Source: Tamarix chinensis | Lineage: Eukaryota; Streptophyta; Magnoliopsida; Caryophyllales; Tamaricaceae | Assembly: GCA_030549775.1 (NCBI GenBank) | Contig: CM060175.1 | Location: forward strand, 31,227,262-31,291,261 | Length of the DNA: 64,000 bases | Reading direction: 5' to 3' | Part shown: piece by piece, positions 32,880-43,545 of the stretch | Layout of the letters: every line of letters starts with the position of its first letter | Numbering within the stretch: the stretch's first letter is position 1 | Notes under the pieces: model-generated | What the model saw: only the letters and a program-made list of their open reading frames with translations | The model's database searches: none | What the model was told of the DNA's origin: nothing | Translations under genes and position numbers: made by a program

Positions 32880-33245
32880 TCGGTCACCTTAATTAAGACA
32901 TTAATCATTAAAGTGGAAGACCTCAAGAGTGGGAATGGTAGCTCTTTAGGGGTCGCTACCTTAAAGACGTGGTTCAGCCTGGAGTATTCTAGCATTTGCT
33001 GGTGTGCCTTAGTGCCCCAGCCAAGTCCTACATCTTACTCTATATAGCTTGCAGACCTATTTGCGAGTATGCATACTTATGGATTAGGCGTCCTTGTCGG
33101 TAGGGTATTGTGTGTCCTTATACACCAATGCGGCCAAGGTACCTTTGCGTTTCTCGGTTGATGGTTGTAGGATTCTATGTTTCTTGCATGTGCCAGTATA
33201 ACCAGTGTACCTTTGCGTCTCCAAGTTCTTGATCTCCTCCTCAAG
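32880..33245 (+). repeat. Conserved block 2 in solo LTR 4
   Basis: Begins GGTCACCTTAATTAAGACA, then GTGGAAGACCTC, GGTAGCTCTTTAGGGGTCGC, TACCTTAAAGACGTGG and GCTGGTGTGCCTTAGTGCCC. Two GGCCAAGGTACCTTTGCGTT-like units close it. Nearly the same series is at 52915-53285 and inverted at 21440-21775. Confidence 0.85.
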
Positions 33246-33339
33246 TCAAATAAATGAAATTGGTGTGCTAATTAAAACGATAAATGTCAATCATGTAAAG
33301 TGATAGATTATTGAGCTAGGCTTAGATGGATTATATCGT

Positions 33340-33680
33340 GTGTATCAGTCCACAGGTTATAATAGTGGCCAGAGAGCACTTTGCCCTAGAAGATGTATAT
33401 GTGTATTTTAGTCCACTAGCTATAATAGTAAGGCATCCCAAGCTTAATAAACCAAATCTTAGATGTGAATAAATCATGAAAAAATACTAATCACTTATAG
33501 TGGAATACCATATGAGTTGGGGCTAGACCGATTCACTAGCAATAATAGTGGCTAGGAGCCTTCTACCCTAGAGACTGCTCCACAGGTGAATAATAGTAGT
33601 CAGGTGCGTTCTATTCTAAAGTATATTTCTGATCCACTGGCTATAATAGTGGTTTCCTACACTCATATGGGTCTAACTCA
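33340..33680 (+). repeat. Dyad repeats in solo LTR 4
   Basis: Degenerate copies near 33346, 33411, 33528, 33580 and 33635 (for example GATCCACTGGCTATAATAGT). Each is followed by a AGGAGC(A/C)TTYTRCCCT-like spacer. Confidence 0.75.
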
Positions 33681-33961
33681 AAGATGATGATTGAATAATG
33701 ATTAATTAATAGCTTAAATTTAAAAGAGTTACTTTCATCTTCATGATCTATTGTTATAATATAAGTTTGGCCTTGATACCTGTCTCTCTCTTGTATGTTA
33801 TGGTATTGCTAAATAAATGGATCTTGTGCTATGCAATTCTTATTGTATGAGGTGTTGCACTATGTCTTAAGTTGCTTATGGTTATCTCTGTTCCCACGCA
33901 TGTTATCTTTGTATATCATTATGCATAATGTGGTGCATGTGGGACTTACCTTTTGGTTTAG

Positions 33962-34040
33962 TATAAAGGGTTACTCAGTACCATAGTACTGAAGGGTTCC
34001 ATTTGTAGATGCCTATTTATTCAATGGGCAGTATCTATTA
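33962..34040 (+). repeat. Palindrome block near the 3' end of solo LTR 4
   Basis: AAGGGTTACTCAGTACCATA followed by GTACTGAAGGGTTCC, then TATTCAATGGGCAGTATC. Found in the same place in LTR 1, LTR H and, inverted, LTR 3. Confidence 0.78.
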
Positions 34041-34320
34041 TAGGTGTTATTCAAGCTAATATTAGGTAAGAGCATAAGGATTATTTGGAAAGATTTTAGG
34101 GTTTCTCTTTTCACATTTTATTTCCTTGTTTACATTATTTTACTCTTCTAACCACTAATAGTGGGGTTTTACTCTTATAATGAATTTATTATGCTACTCT
34201 GATTTAAACAAAGTCAGAATTCAAGTAAATTGTATTTTGTTCTCTTGTAGCCTTAGAACTTGGTAGTGGAATGGTAAAATAAAAATTTTTAATAGTGAAT
34301 TTTGGAGGTGTTACAATTAT

Positions 34321-35076
34321 CTTTTCTAGTTTAATTCTAACCAAACACAACCTAGTTTTTCCTACCCCGTGAAAGGGGTTGTGTGCCCTCCATCATGCAA
34401 CACATGCTTTGGATGATTTAGCCCGAGTGCAAGTAAACCTTATTGAGTACAAGCTATTACATGATTTAGACAAAAAAATTGGTAATCTCCTAAAGTCAAC
34501 CTACCAAGAGGACTATCACAAGTACAAGGTGGTGCTTCCAATAGTCCAAAAGGTGGCCCTAATTTTTGCACTTGCAAGCCATTGACCTTTTCTTCCATTT
34601 TGTGGGGGGCTATCAAAAATCATGGGGTTGGGTGGCATGTGTAGGATGGGGAAAAGGGGGTAGCAGTTGGTGGTTTTTATAGGTTGTAAAAAGGTGCCTA
34701 GTGTGGTTTTGTAAGCTCGTTTGGGAAGGATGGGGACGTGGGAAAATCAACCAGCAGGGGTGGGCCATGGTTGCAAAAGTTGTTGGGATTATGGCTGAAA
34801 AAAAAGCTAGGTGATAGCTTGAAAAGGTGGCAAAAAATGGCTACAAGTTTAGGGTGGTTTGGAAAGATTGCATGGCTCCTGAATGGCTTGTTTTATTACA
34901 TAAAAAGGTGGCAAATTTGGTATGTCTTTGTTTTCCCATAGTGTGTTAAAAAAAGAAGAGGGTTGGAAGGGAAATTTTAGTGGAAATATTTCTAAATTAG
35001 AAGAATTTTAGGGTTGTCTAATTTTGGGAGGATTATGTGTAAGATGGGATTAGATGAAGGGGATGTTCTTACATCA
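34321..35076 (-). repeat. Element A 5' LTR, outer part
   Basis: Continues from 28907 after solo LTR 4 and ends TTCTTACATCA at 35076. Its last 350 bp match 1-403. An open frame at 34379-34585 has no known domain and is part of the LTR. The next bases, CATCT, would be the target duplication of element A in element D. Confidence 0.82.
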
Positions 35077-35690
35077 CATCTACCTTAGGTTCATCTATGG
35101 CTATGCCATCATTTAACACTACAAAACCTAGAAATTTAATCCTAAGTACAAAGAATTCACAGTTTTATGGCTTAGCATACAACTTGTGACCACTAAGTGC
35201 TAGTAATAAAAGCTTGAGATGTTTTACATGTTCATCCTCACAAGAGCTATAGACAAAAAGGGTATTATCAAAGTAAACTACCACAAGTTTTCTATTGAAT
35301 GGCCTAAGTACCTTATTCATGAGTCTCATAAAGGTACTAGGGGTATTTGACAAACCAAAGGGTATAACCATCCATTTATACAATCCTTCCTTGGTTTTGA
35401 ATATAGTTTTCATTCATCACCATCTTTTATTCTTATTTGGTAGTAGCCACTCCTTAGGTTCATTTTGGAAAACAAGCATGCACCATTCAAACAATCAAGC
35501 ATATCATCAATTCTAGATATAGGATACATGTACTTGATAGTAATGATGTTGATAACTCTACTATCAACACACATTATCATGGTGCCATCTTTCTTTAACA
35601 CAAGCAAGGTAGGCATGACACAAAAGCTAAGGACTCCTTTATTAAACTCTTGATAACAATTCATCTACTTACCTTTGCAACTTTAACGCT
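35077..35690 (-). pseudogene. Element D reverse transcriptase
   Basis: Minus-strand gypsy RT, cut at its C-terminal side by the insertion of element A. The N-terminal half (35664-35410) has [40 protein letters not shown] and [13 protein letters not shown]. The C-terminal half (35413-35165) has [20 protein letters not shown] and [14 protein letters not shown], where the catalytic YFDD pair reads YFDN and a residue is added after it. The two halves are in different frames. Closely related to element A RT. RNase H and integrase of D must lie left of element A, outside the window. Confidence 0.88.
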
Positions 35691-35938
35691 TCCTTGGGGT
35701 TACACCTATAAGTCGCCTTAGTAGGGAGTTTAGCACTAGGTATAAAGTCTATTTTGTGCTATATGCCTCTAATGGGGGATAACACATGGGGTAGATCATT
35801 AGGGAATACATCATCAAATTCCTATAAAAATGCTCTAACCCAGTGGCTTATTACAAACCCTCCTCTCCTCATTATCCTCTAGTAACAATAACAAGTAGAC
35901 CGCCTTCCCTTTCTACAACTCATATCAATATGACTAGG
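35691..35938 (-). pseudogene. Element D linker between protease and RT
   Basis: Minus-strand remnant of the PR-RT linker. A KLPTKATYRCNPKE-like stretch and a FDDVFPNDLP-like stretch are recognisable but broken by stops and indels. Confidence 0.55.
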
Positions 35939-36304
35939 CTAAGAAACTAAAGGGGTGATAACAATCTTCTTCTTGGAAAAATTCAAACAATAGGTGTTCT
36001 TATTTACATCATGTAAGATACTTCTATGAAATTTCCATGGTCTCTCTAAAAGTAAATGATAAGCTTCCATTGGAACTACATCACACTCTAACTCATCTTG
36101 ATAGGTCTTCCAAATAGAGAATGCCACCTTTACTTTCTTTTTCAGCTCTACTATGTTACCATCATTAAGCCATTGTAGCTTATATGGTTTGTCACATTTT
36201 TTAGTTGGAAGATCGAGCGTATCTACTAAGGTGCAAGAAGCAATAGTAGCACAACTAGCTTCATCCACAATTAGAGAATGTATTTTTTTCCAAATATGGT
36301 TCAC
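35939..36304 (-). pseudogene. Element D aspartic protease
   Basis: Minus-strand gypsy protease with LIVDEASCATIASCTLVDTL near the start. The active-site DGGS has become DEAS, so the Gly pair is lost. KPYKLQWLNDGN, VKVAFSIWKTYQDELECDV and LLLERPWKFHRS follow. The open frame of about 120 residues is otherwise continuous. It sits between gag (36305 on) and the linker. Confidence 0.85.
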
Positions 36305-36833
36305 TTGGTTTGAAAAATATGTTCTCTTTGGGACTCATCATATTCAGCCTCCTTAGTGTGCAACACCTTTCTAGCCATCAAAGATTCTCCCACATCCAGT
36401 TGTGCAAACTCCTTTTCTCCATTAATGGCCGATACTTCCTCCTCTTCTTCACTTTCCTCCTCTAGGTTAACTTCTTCCAAGTCTACCATGATAACTACCC
36501 TCTTGTTAGGATAGTCATTTTAATAGTGTCCCAATTCTTGACACTTACAACACCTAACACTCTTGGTTTAATTTTCAATCGCCACTCTTCTACTCCTCAT
36601 ATATTTTATCAAAGGTGTGGAAGGGGCTTTGAATGGTGGAGGAACCTCCCATGAGGTGCTAACTCCCTTCTTTGGACCTCCATACCTCACATCCCTCTTC
36701 TCCTTTTTGTGTTTTTGGACCTTAGTAGTTAGACAATAAAGCTCATCCAAAGTATAATACCTATGAATCTCCACCTTCCTAGGTCTTGCCTAAGACCACC
36801 AAGGAATCAAGATATAGTGTATTCCTCTTTCCA
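36305..36833 (-). pseudogene. Element D gag (C-terminal part)
   Basis: Minus-strand gag. Near the right end, MEIHRYYTLDELYCLTTKVQ matches the same segment in elements A and F. Around 36560-36510 a zinc knuckle is visible in a broken frame as CCKCQELGHY followed by a stop, with the last Cys changed to Tyr. An acidic stretch (EEVNLEEESEEEEEVSAI) leads to the protease. The gag N-terminus is missing: at about 36834 the sequence changes to an E-type LTR. Confidence 0.8.
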
Positions 36834-37690
36834 TGCAAGATCACCCCAAGCCACCCTATTTGTTTAAGCCAAAATTCCAAGCCACTTGCACCCACCTTTC
36901 CCACCCCAAGTCTACACCTTTTTGTGGATCCACTATAGGCCACAAATCATAGCCTTCCCTATCATCATTCTAGCCTGCAGAACATGCTAGGTGGGATGCG
37001 AAGCTTGAAAATCTATAAAGAAAAAAAGGAAGGCGGAAGTTAGCAACCTACAATTGCAGAATTATGGTAACTTTTGGAGTCTTAAATTTCTCACCCTCTG
37101 TACTCGTGACAACATTATTGTAGGTTGAATCCATTTATTTCCATTTTATTTAGTTTTAATCATATTATAGCATGTAATTAATAGGCTTACTTGAACTCAA
37201 CCCAAATAAGCCAATCATATGTAGGAAGAGGGGGGACATATGACCAAAAAAGGGGTGGGAAAACTATGCAAGGTTGGTTAGAATTAACCTAAGTTAGTTA
37301 CATGATAAGTAACAAGATAGTTTAAGCCATAACCATCCCTTATATCAAGTTGTGCATGATTAATTTGTAAGTAGATAATTTCACTCCTATATAAAGGCAT
37401 GGAATGGCTTAATGGAGGGGTCTTTTGCTAGCCATTCCTCCCATTTGGTTGGGTATCATACCTCCATTGTTAGTGTACGCCTTGGTTGATTTTATCTAAA
37501 AATTACTATCTCTTTTATCTTGAGTGTTTTGCATTACTTAAGTGGTAGATTCAAGTATATGAATTAAGTGGTACCTGGTTCATATATTTTCTCATTATCA
37601 TTCCCCATTTTCCAACCCATTTTCGGTAGTCATTCCCAACCACCATTTCTCTAGTGTAACTTAACTTAATTTGTATTCATGATGCCCAAA
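36834..37690 (+). repeat. Element E 5' LTR, left-truncated
   Basis: Plus-oriented LTR related to 42308-43545. It shares GTTAGCAACCTACAATTGCA-like and GCAAGGTTGGTTAGAATTAA stretches. It lacks about 430 bp found at the start of that copy, so the border with element D at 36834 is not a clean insertion. A TATATAAAGG box (37388-37397) is a good promoter candidate. It ends before the primer-binding site. Confidence 0.75.
37388..37397 (+). promoter_or_regulatory. TATA box of the element E LTR
   Basis: CTATATAAAGGC, about 300 bp before the LTR 3' end. Equivalent boxes appear on the minus strand in the related LTRs at 28820 and 47512. Confidence 0.55.
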
Positions 37691-37691
37691 T

Positions 37692-37708
37692 TGGTATCAT
37701 AGCTTAGG
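37692..37708 (+). other. Primer-binding site of element E
   Basis: TTGGTATCATAGCTTAGG, complementary to the 3' end of plant initiator Met-tRNA (TGGTATCAGAGC) with one change. It follows the LTR by a few bases. Confidence 0.75.
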
Positions 37709-37709
37709 T

Positions 37710-38470
37710 TGTTCTAAATTTGGTTATCTATCCTCATTTCTCATCCTTTTCTAAGCCAAACAATCACAACTTTTTTTCCTTCTAAACATGCTAGCCAAGG
37801 TTGAGAGTAAGGACCTGCAAACTAGAGAAGAAGTTGTAACTTCTAGGGATCTTTTTTTGTTGCATCCCTTTCAAACTACCTCATAGAAGTAAAATATCAT
37901 TCCCTCTAATAAAGTTTTTTTTTTTGCAAAATCAAGCAACCTTCGAAGCCTTGTACACCAACAAAAATAATTTTAGCCCTATAGATGATCATCACTTACC
38001 TAGAGGCTTAAACCTCAATGAGGCATGCAATGAAAGAATCATACTATTGAACCACAATGAGACACCCAACATATAGATCAAGCATTGGTAATATTGCAAG
38101 AAGAATTAGGCCATATTCAATCCATCCTGCCCCAACTTAACCTAAACACCATCACCCGAAACCCAGACCATAACCAAACCCACTTGAAGCAGAAGAGCCC
38201 CATATAGTGTGAAAATTTTCAAGTGAGGATGAATCTTCAATAAGCGAATCCTCTCGTGGGTTAAGGAGAAGGGGAGAAGAGGAGAAGTGAGGCAAATGTA
38301 TCTTAACAAAGCCATACTAGAGGAGGATGTTTATGGCGATATCTTGGCCCATGAAGAAGAAAAAGAGGAAGAGGCATCACTCGATGTAGGATAAGATCTT
38401 ATTATGAGGCAGATTTTGAATGCCAAAGAAGGCCAAGTTGATGATACCCAAAGGGAGTGCATCTTTTAGG
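37710..38470 (+). pseudogene. Element E leader and remnants of gag
   Basis: Short plus-strand gag-like pieces with many stops. Near 38200-38420 the translated text (SSEDESSISESSRG, then EEKEEEASLDVG) resembles the acidic end of gag, next to the protease. The capsid and most of the zinc-knuckle region are absent, suggesting an internal deletion. Confidence 0.55.
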
Positions 38471-38870
38471 AAAAAAATTTCACCATTAGTGGCAAGGTTT
38501 GCTCCCAAATATTGGATGGTGGGAGTTGTGCAAATGTGGCCTCATGCATGTTGGTGGAAAAGCTAGGTTTGGCTACCGTACCCCATGCCAAACCATATAA
38601 ATTACAATAGTTGAATAATGGTTGTATTGTGAAGGTGACCATGACCATTGGGAAAGCTTACCATGACCATGTGTTGTGTGATGTAATCCCCATAGATGCA
38701 TACCACTTGATTTTATGTATCCCTTGGTAATATGATCACCATATGACTCACGATGGGAGTATGAAAACTTACACTTTGAATAATGGAAAGAAAAGCACCA
38801 TCATCACACCCTTAAAGTCACTACGGACTGAGGATGGACACCACCAAATGTCAAAATTCCTAGTTCATGA
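38471..38870 (+). pseudogene. Element E aspartic protease
   Basis: Plus-strand gypsy protease. ILDGGSCANVASCMLVEKLG near 38512 keeps the DGGS active site, then HAKPYKLQ, a stop, LNNGCIVKVTMTIGKAYHDH, VLCDVIPIDAYHLILCIPW and HHMTHDGSMKTYTL. The body is similar to element A, in the opposite orientation. At least two in-frame stops break it. Confidence 0.85.
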
Positions 38871-39130
38871 ATAAAAAAATTGCATCTAAGGCATTAGATA
38901 AAGGAAGAATATAGTATTTAGTGTTAGTGGTAGGTGAGAATGAGGGGGAGACACCCACAAACCCTCGAGTTAGGGTTTTTTTAGAGAGGTTTGGAGATGT
39001 GTTTCCAAATGACCTACCCCATGTACTACCCACATACAAGGCATAGAGCAACAACTGGATCTTGTATTAGGTGTTAACTTACCTAAAAAGGCTACCTATC
39101 TTTATAATCCCAAGAAAACCATGGAGCTTT
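38871..39130 (+). pseudogene. Element E linker between protease and RT
   Basis: Plus-strand linker with NPRVRVFLERFGDVFPNDLP followed by stops and frame changes. This is the FxDVFPxDLP motif seen before RT. Confidence 0.65.
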
Positions 39131-39475
39131 AGAAATAAATGGAAGAACTACTAACCAAGGGATTAATTCAAGAATCCCTTAGTCCTTATGCGGTACCATT
39201 TTTGTAAGTAACAAATAAGGATGACTCTATGAGGATGTGTGTTGATAGTAGAGTTATCAACAACATCACCATCAAGTATAGGTATCCCATTCCTAGATGA
39301 TAACTTGCTTTATTGCTTGCATGGTGCATCTCTTTACTCTAAAATTAGCCTTCATAATGCTTATTACCAAATTCGCATGAAGGAAGGCAATGAATTTAAA
39401 ACAACTTTAAAAACAAAAAATGGCTTGTATATGTGGATGGTAATTTCCTTTGAGTTGCTAAATGCTCCTAGTACT
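39131..39475 (+). pseudogene. Element E reverse transcriptase (N-terminal half)
   Basis: Plus-strand RT with [50 protein letters not shown] and GLYMWMVISFELLNAPSTL. It stops at 39475, just where MRL and the catalytic YxDD would follow. There it is joined to an unrelated minus-strand protease segment (element F). RNase H of the same orientation reappears at 43546. Confidence 0.85.
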
Positions 39476-39680
39476 TTGCAACTTGTATGGTTTGGCATGG
39501 GGTGTGGTGGCAAACCCTAACTTGTCCACCAATGTGCATGAGGCCACATTTACATAACTCCCAGCATCCACAATTAAGAAGAAAAAATTGCCACTAATGG
39601 TGCATTTGGTTTGAAATATGCACTCCCTTGAGCTTTCTTTGACATGGATTTATTTGGTATGCAAAATTTTCCTAACCACA
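39476..39680 (-). pseudogene. Element F protease fragment
   Basis: Minus-strand protease start with LLIVDAGSYVNVASCTLVDK then LGFATTPHAKPYKLQ. The active site reads DAGS. It stops at the junction with element E at 39475/39476, so two thirds of the protease and all downstream pol are missing. Confidence 0.8.
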
Positions 39681-40460
39681 AGAGCTTCTTCTTCTTCTTC
39701 TTCATGGGCTGAGGCACATTCTTCAACTTCTTCCTTGAATATGGCTTCATTAAGCTCCACAAGTGTCATGACCCTTTGGTTAGGGAATTCATTTTTGTAA
39801 TGACCTACTCCTTGGAACTTGAACGCCTCACATTCCTTGTTCTACTCAGCTCACCAACTCCTTCTCTTCCTTTCCCCTTAAAGTCAAACTTAATAGGAGT
39901 GGAGAATGGCTTGGATGGTGTTTGCATATTTTTTAGAAGGAATCACACTTGGTTTTTTTATGCTAAATCGAGTGGTCCTCTTCTCCTTCATATACTTTTT
40001 GACTCTACTAGCCAAGTGGAAGAGCTCATCAAAAGTGTAATACCTATGAATCTCCACTTTTCTAGTAAGGTCTTTCCTAAGGCCTCCCATGAACCATGAG
40101 ATGGTGTGATCTTCACTTTCTTTAATGCCAAGCCTTACCATTAATTTTTTGAACTCTTGGATATAATCTTATATACTCATAGGCCCTTACCTTAGAAAGG
40201 ATAACGTTTTGAACAAGTCTTGAGTGTAGGAGGATGGAAAAAATCTTTCCCACATAAGATTCTTCATTTTTTACATGAACTTAATCTTTGATTACTAATT
40301 CCTCATTATTTGGTTGGTAAGATTCTCCCACCAAAGAGGCATTCCCCTTTATCTTCAAGGTGCCTACTTTGAAGCTTTTATCATCTTTGTACCCCTTGGC
40401 CTCAAAAAGCCTAGAGCTCTTTAATTATCATTCTAAGAATTCTTTAGGGTCATGTTAACC
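39681..40460 (-). pseudogene. Element F gag
   Basis: Minus-strand gag. From 40270 down: SSYTQDLFKTLSFLR, a stop, DYIQEFKKLMVRLGIKESED, HTISWFMGGLRKDLTRKVEI and HRYYTFDELFHLASRVKKYM. This is the capsid plus following segment, as in element A. The CCHC zinc knuckle is not clear. A Lys-rich run (KKKKKKLLWLGKF near 39690) and acidic text precede the protease. Several stops. Confidence 0.82.
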
Positions 40461-41130
40461 TTGGGACTTAGGGATTTTAGTTTTGATGTTCCCAAAGTCT
40501 CGTCCCTTTTCTTTTTTACCTTCTTATTGGTTCACAAGATGACTTGCTTGTTGAAGAATCATCTTCACTTGAGAGGTTGTTGACATTATGGGTTCCCTTA
40601 TTTTAAGGGGGGCTCAATTTGGGTTGTTATTAGGCATACGTTGTTGTAAAAGGGCTTGGATGTGTCCCGTTTCTTCTTATAAAGCTACAAATGTGTGATA
40701 TATTCTTTGAGTGTTATGCTGTAAGGATTCAATGGCACGTTCTGTCCATTCATTGTATGCCTTATTGAGATTTATGCCCCAAGGTATGATATGATCATCC
40801 ATATGGGTTATTTTTGTTTTGTTTTCTTTCTTTTTTGTGTTAGTGCAAAGAGGGTTTGAATGGGCTAGAATATGAAGAAGAAAAAATAAATTGTTGTAGA
40901 AACTTTGTTTCTTGAAAGAAATGGGTTTGAAAGTTGGGTTAAGAAGAAAATAAAATTTCTTTCTTGTAGGGAATAGGCTCTAATGGACTAGAATATGAAG
41001 GAATTTTTTTCCTTATAAGACATGGGTTCAAAATGGTTGTTTGGGGTTAGAAAATTATTTATCAGTGTTTGGCTTAGATAATGGTGTAGGGATGATAAGA
41101 GAACAAAAATGAAACCAAATTTATAACAAC
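40461..41130 (-). other. Element F leader
   Basis: About 670 bp between gag and the primer-binding site. It has AT-rich repeated text (TTGTAGGGAATAGGCTC, 40980 on) related to the 178-bp repeats of element A at 27925. No coding sequence recognised. Confidence 0.6.
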
Positions 41131-41132
41131 CT

Positions 41133-41148
41133 AAGCTTTGATACCAAT
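41133..41148 (-). other. Primer-binding site of element F
   Basis: Plus-strand AAGCTTTGATACCAAT right before the LTR start TGATGC. The minus strand gives TTGGTATCAAAGCTT, matching the 3' end of initiator Met-tRNA. Confidence 0.8.
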
Positions 41149-41149
41149 T

Positions 41150-42041
41150 TGATGCATAGTGGATACATATTGGGTTAAACTTGGTGTAAAAATGATGGCT
41201 GGGATTAATACCACTAAAAATGGAGATGGGATATGGGAGATGAAGTGATGAATATATGAACTAAGTAGCCATTAGTACATACACATGAGTATACCACTTA
41301 AGTAATGCAATACTTGATAAAAGATACAAGAAATTTGAGAGATAAATCAACCAAGGTATGTACTAACTAAGGAGATAATTTTCACTTAGCATATAGGTTA
41401 AATGACCAAAGGCACTTTCATTGAGCCATTTCATACATTTTAATAGGTGTGTAAACCGTAGTTACAAAATAACTATGCCTAAATCAAAGATAAGATGGCC
41501 AGGACTTAACTATCTAGTTGCCTATTAATGTAACTATCCTAGTTTAATTCTAACTAGATAATACATGATGTTCTCCTCCCCTTGGTCATGCATTTTTCCC
41601 CTATCCCATTCTACATTGCTAACTTTGAGGTAGGGTGCAAATAATAGGCTACTATCATGCTATTTCATCATTAAGTATGATAAAAGGATGAGCTAGTAAA
41701 CATAACCTACAAGAGGGGATGTTAGTAGTACATAAAGGTGAAGGGAATTATCACAAATATTGATGCCAACTCTTACATGCCCAAACCTACCCCATGTTTG
41801 ACCGTGCTTGTTTGAAGTATGAAAAAGTGGTCCCTCCTAGCAGCCCCCCGACTGTTGTGCGTAAGACCTACTGATGGCATAGGTGGTTGGTTAACTTTGG
41901 ATGGGTGGGGTAGTTGTAGGCTTATGCATGCTGCGTTTTGTCCAAAAAAGAGGAGAAGCCACAAATTGGTTGAGGTAGTAGTTTTTTAGCTAGAAAAATT
42001 GATGGGTGGTGTGGTTGTAAGCTTATGCAGATTGTATTTTA

Positions 42042-42093
<52 letters not shown>

Positions 42094-42307
42094 CCACAAA
42101 GTGGTTGGGGTGGTAGATTGTGGCTTTTAAAAATGAAGCATTGTAAGGGTGCATCTAATTATTACATATCATGAGCTTCCATGAATGTGGACGGGATTAT
42201 TTTATACTTAGTGAAATCCTTCCTAAATAATAAGGATTCTTGGCCCTTCTAATTTAGGATGACAAGTGGTTAAAGTGAAGTGTTGTAATGGGGATGCTTC
42301 TGCAGCA
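41150..42307 (-). repeat. Element F LTR (minus), left arm of an inverted LTR pair
   Basis: Starts TGATGCATAGTGGATACA and ends near TTCTGCAGCA at 42307. The first 280 bp match the LTRs at 28532 and 47243. It has an (AG)24 array near its outer end and is followed directly by an LTR of the same family in the opposite orientation (42308-43545). Confidence 0.75.
42045..42092. repeat. (AG)24 microsatellite
   Basis: Forty-eight bases of perfect AG repeat in the element F LTR. A shorter CT run (42495-42506) lies at a mirror position in the opposite LTR, so the array probably grew from an ancestral short repeat in this LTR. Confidence 0.95.
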
Positions 42308-43545
42308 CCTTGTCTTCTCCCTCACTTCTCTCTCTCTCTTTTAGCAGCTTGTCTATGTACTTGACTTCTGTCCCATCTTTCCTAACTTATCAACCTTCTA
42401 CAATTATTCCCTCCTTGACTACACTCAACCTCCCTTACCCCATTAAGTGTTTTCTTATACTTGGTTGTTCATACTCAACCATACCAATCTTATCTCTCTC
42501 TCTCTCTATTGTAGATGTCAACCATCTCTCCCCCTCTACATTCCATTTATGATTCATTTCACTTGTTCCCCTTCACAAAATCCTTTACTAACTACACTTC
42601 TTTAGAAATAAGAAGATTGAAAAATCCTTCTAAGTTTGGAGGGATACCAATAAGCTCTTCATCTTATTTCAAATGTCCAAGGGAGTCATGCAAACTTGCC
42701 TCCCAACCATCTTCTTTTGTAGCTAAAATACGAGCCAACTTTACAGCTGACCATACATCCACACTCCACCCCAAGCCTCCATCATTTTGTAGCTTAACAT
42801 TATGCCACAACTTGCAGCCCTCTCTACCACCAAAATCTCTTGTAGACAACCACTTGGGGGGCACCACCAGCAAACCTAAAAAGAAAAAGTAGGAAAGAAA
42901 GGTGGCAACCTGTGAGGTGTAGAATCATGGGAGCTTTTCAAATTTTAATTCCTCACTTTTTTTTAACTTTTGGTAGCCCTATTAACGGGTTGTGATTACT
43001 TATTTAATCTATATTAACTTTAATCATGTCATATATAGTACTTAGGGTTGCTTTCTTGTACTCAACCCATAAATTGGCTAAATGGATGGGCCTAGACATG
43101 GACACACAGTTTTGATGGGGAAATTCATGCAAGGATGGTTAGAATTAAACTAGGATAGCTGCATGATGGGTAACTAAATAGTTTAAGGCCTAACCAGCTT
43201 GTACATCTTGTTGGGTATAGTTATTTTGTAACTAAAGATTTGCACACCTATAGATATGTGTAAGAAATAATTGAATGAAGGAGCTTTTGGTTTACCTATT
43301 CTCCTTTATTTTTTCTTTTTCAAGTGAGTTACCTCCATGGATAGTGTATTCCTTTGCTGATTTGTTTTCCAATTCTTGTTTCTTTTATCTTAAGTGATGC
43401 ATTACTTAAGTAGTAGATTCAGTTATATGATCTAAGGGCTACTTAGTTCATATATTCTTCTCCTCATATTCCCCTCTTCCATTAACATTGTTGGTGGTCT
43501 TGCAACCATCAATTTAATCTCCTAAGTTTAATTTCTATCCACCAT
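42308..43545 (+). repeat. LTR in plus orientation, right arm of the inverted pair
   Basis: Similar to the element E LTR (36834-37690) from about 42760 on. Its end, TTTAATTTCTATCCACCATA, corresponds to the inverse of the F LTR start, but the final bases (TGCATCA) are missing. The LTR is joined there to RNase H of element E. Open frames in the first 600 bp have no domain. No target duplication found. Confidence 0.72.

Larger units (their letters stand above)
28908..34315 (+). mobile_element. Giant solo LTR 4 (5.4 kb)
   Basis: Starts TGTAATCCCTCAAAAATTT and ends TTTTGGAGGTGTTACA. The target duplication is ATTAC (28903-28907) and ATTAT (34316-34320). The related uninterrupted LTR at 47585 reads ATTACCTTTTCTAG, which confirms the site. 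Module order as in LTRs 1 and H: AT-rich start, pyrimidine tract (29200-30475), block 1, minisatellite, block 2, dyad repeats, palindrome block. No gag or pol motif. Confidence 0.88.
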
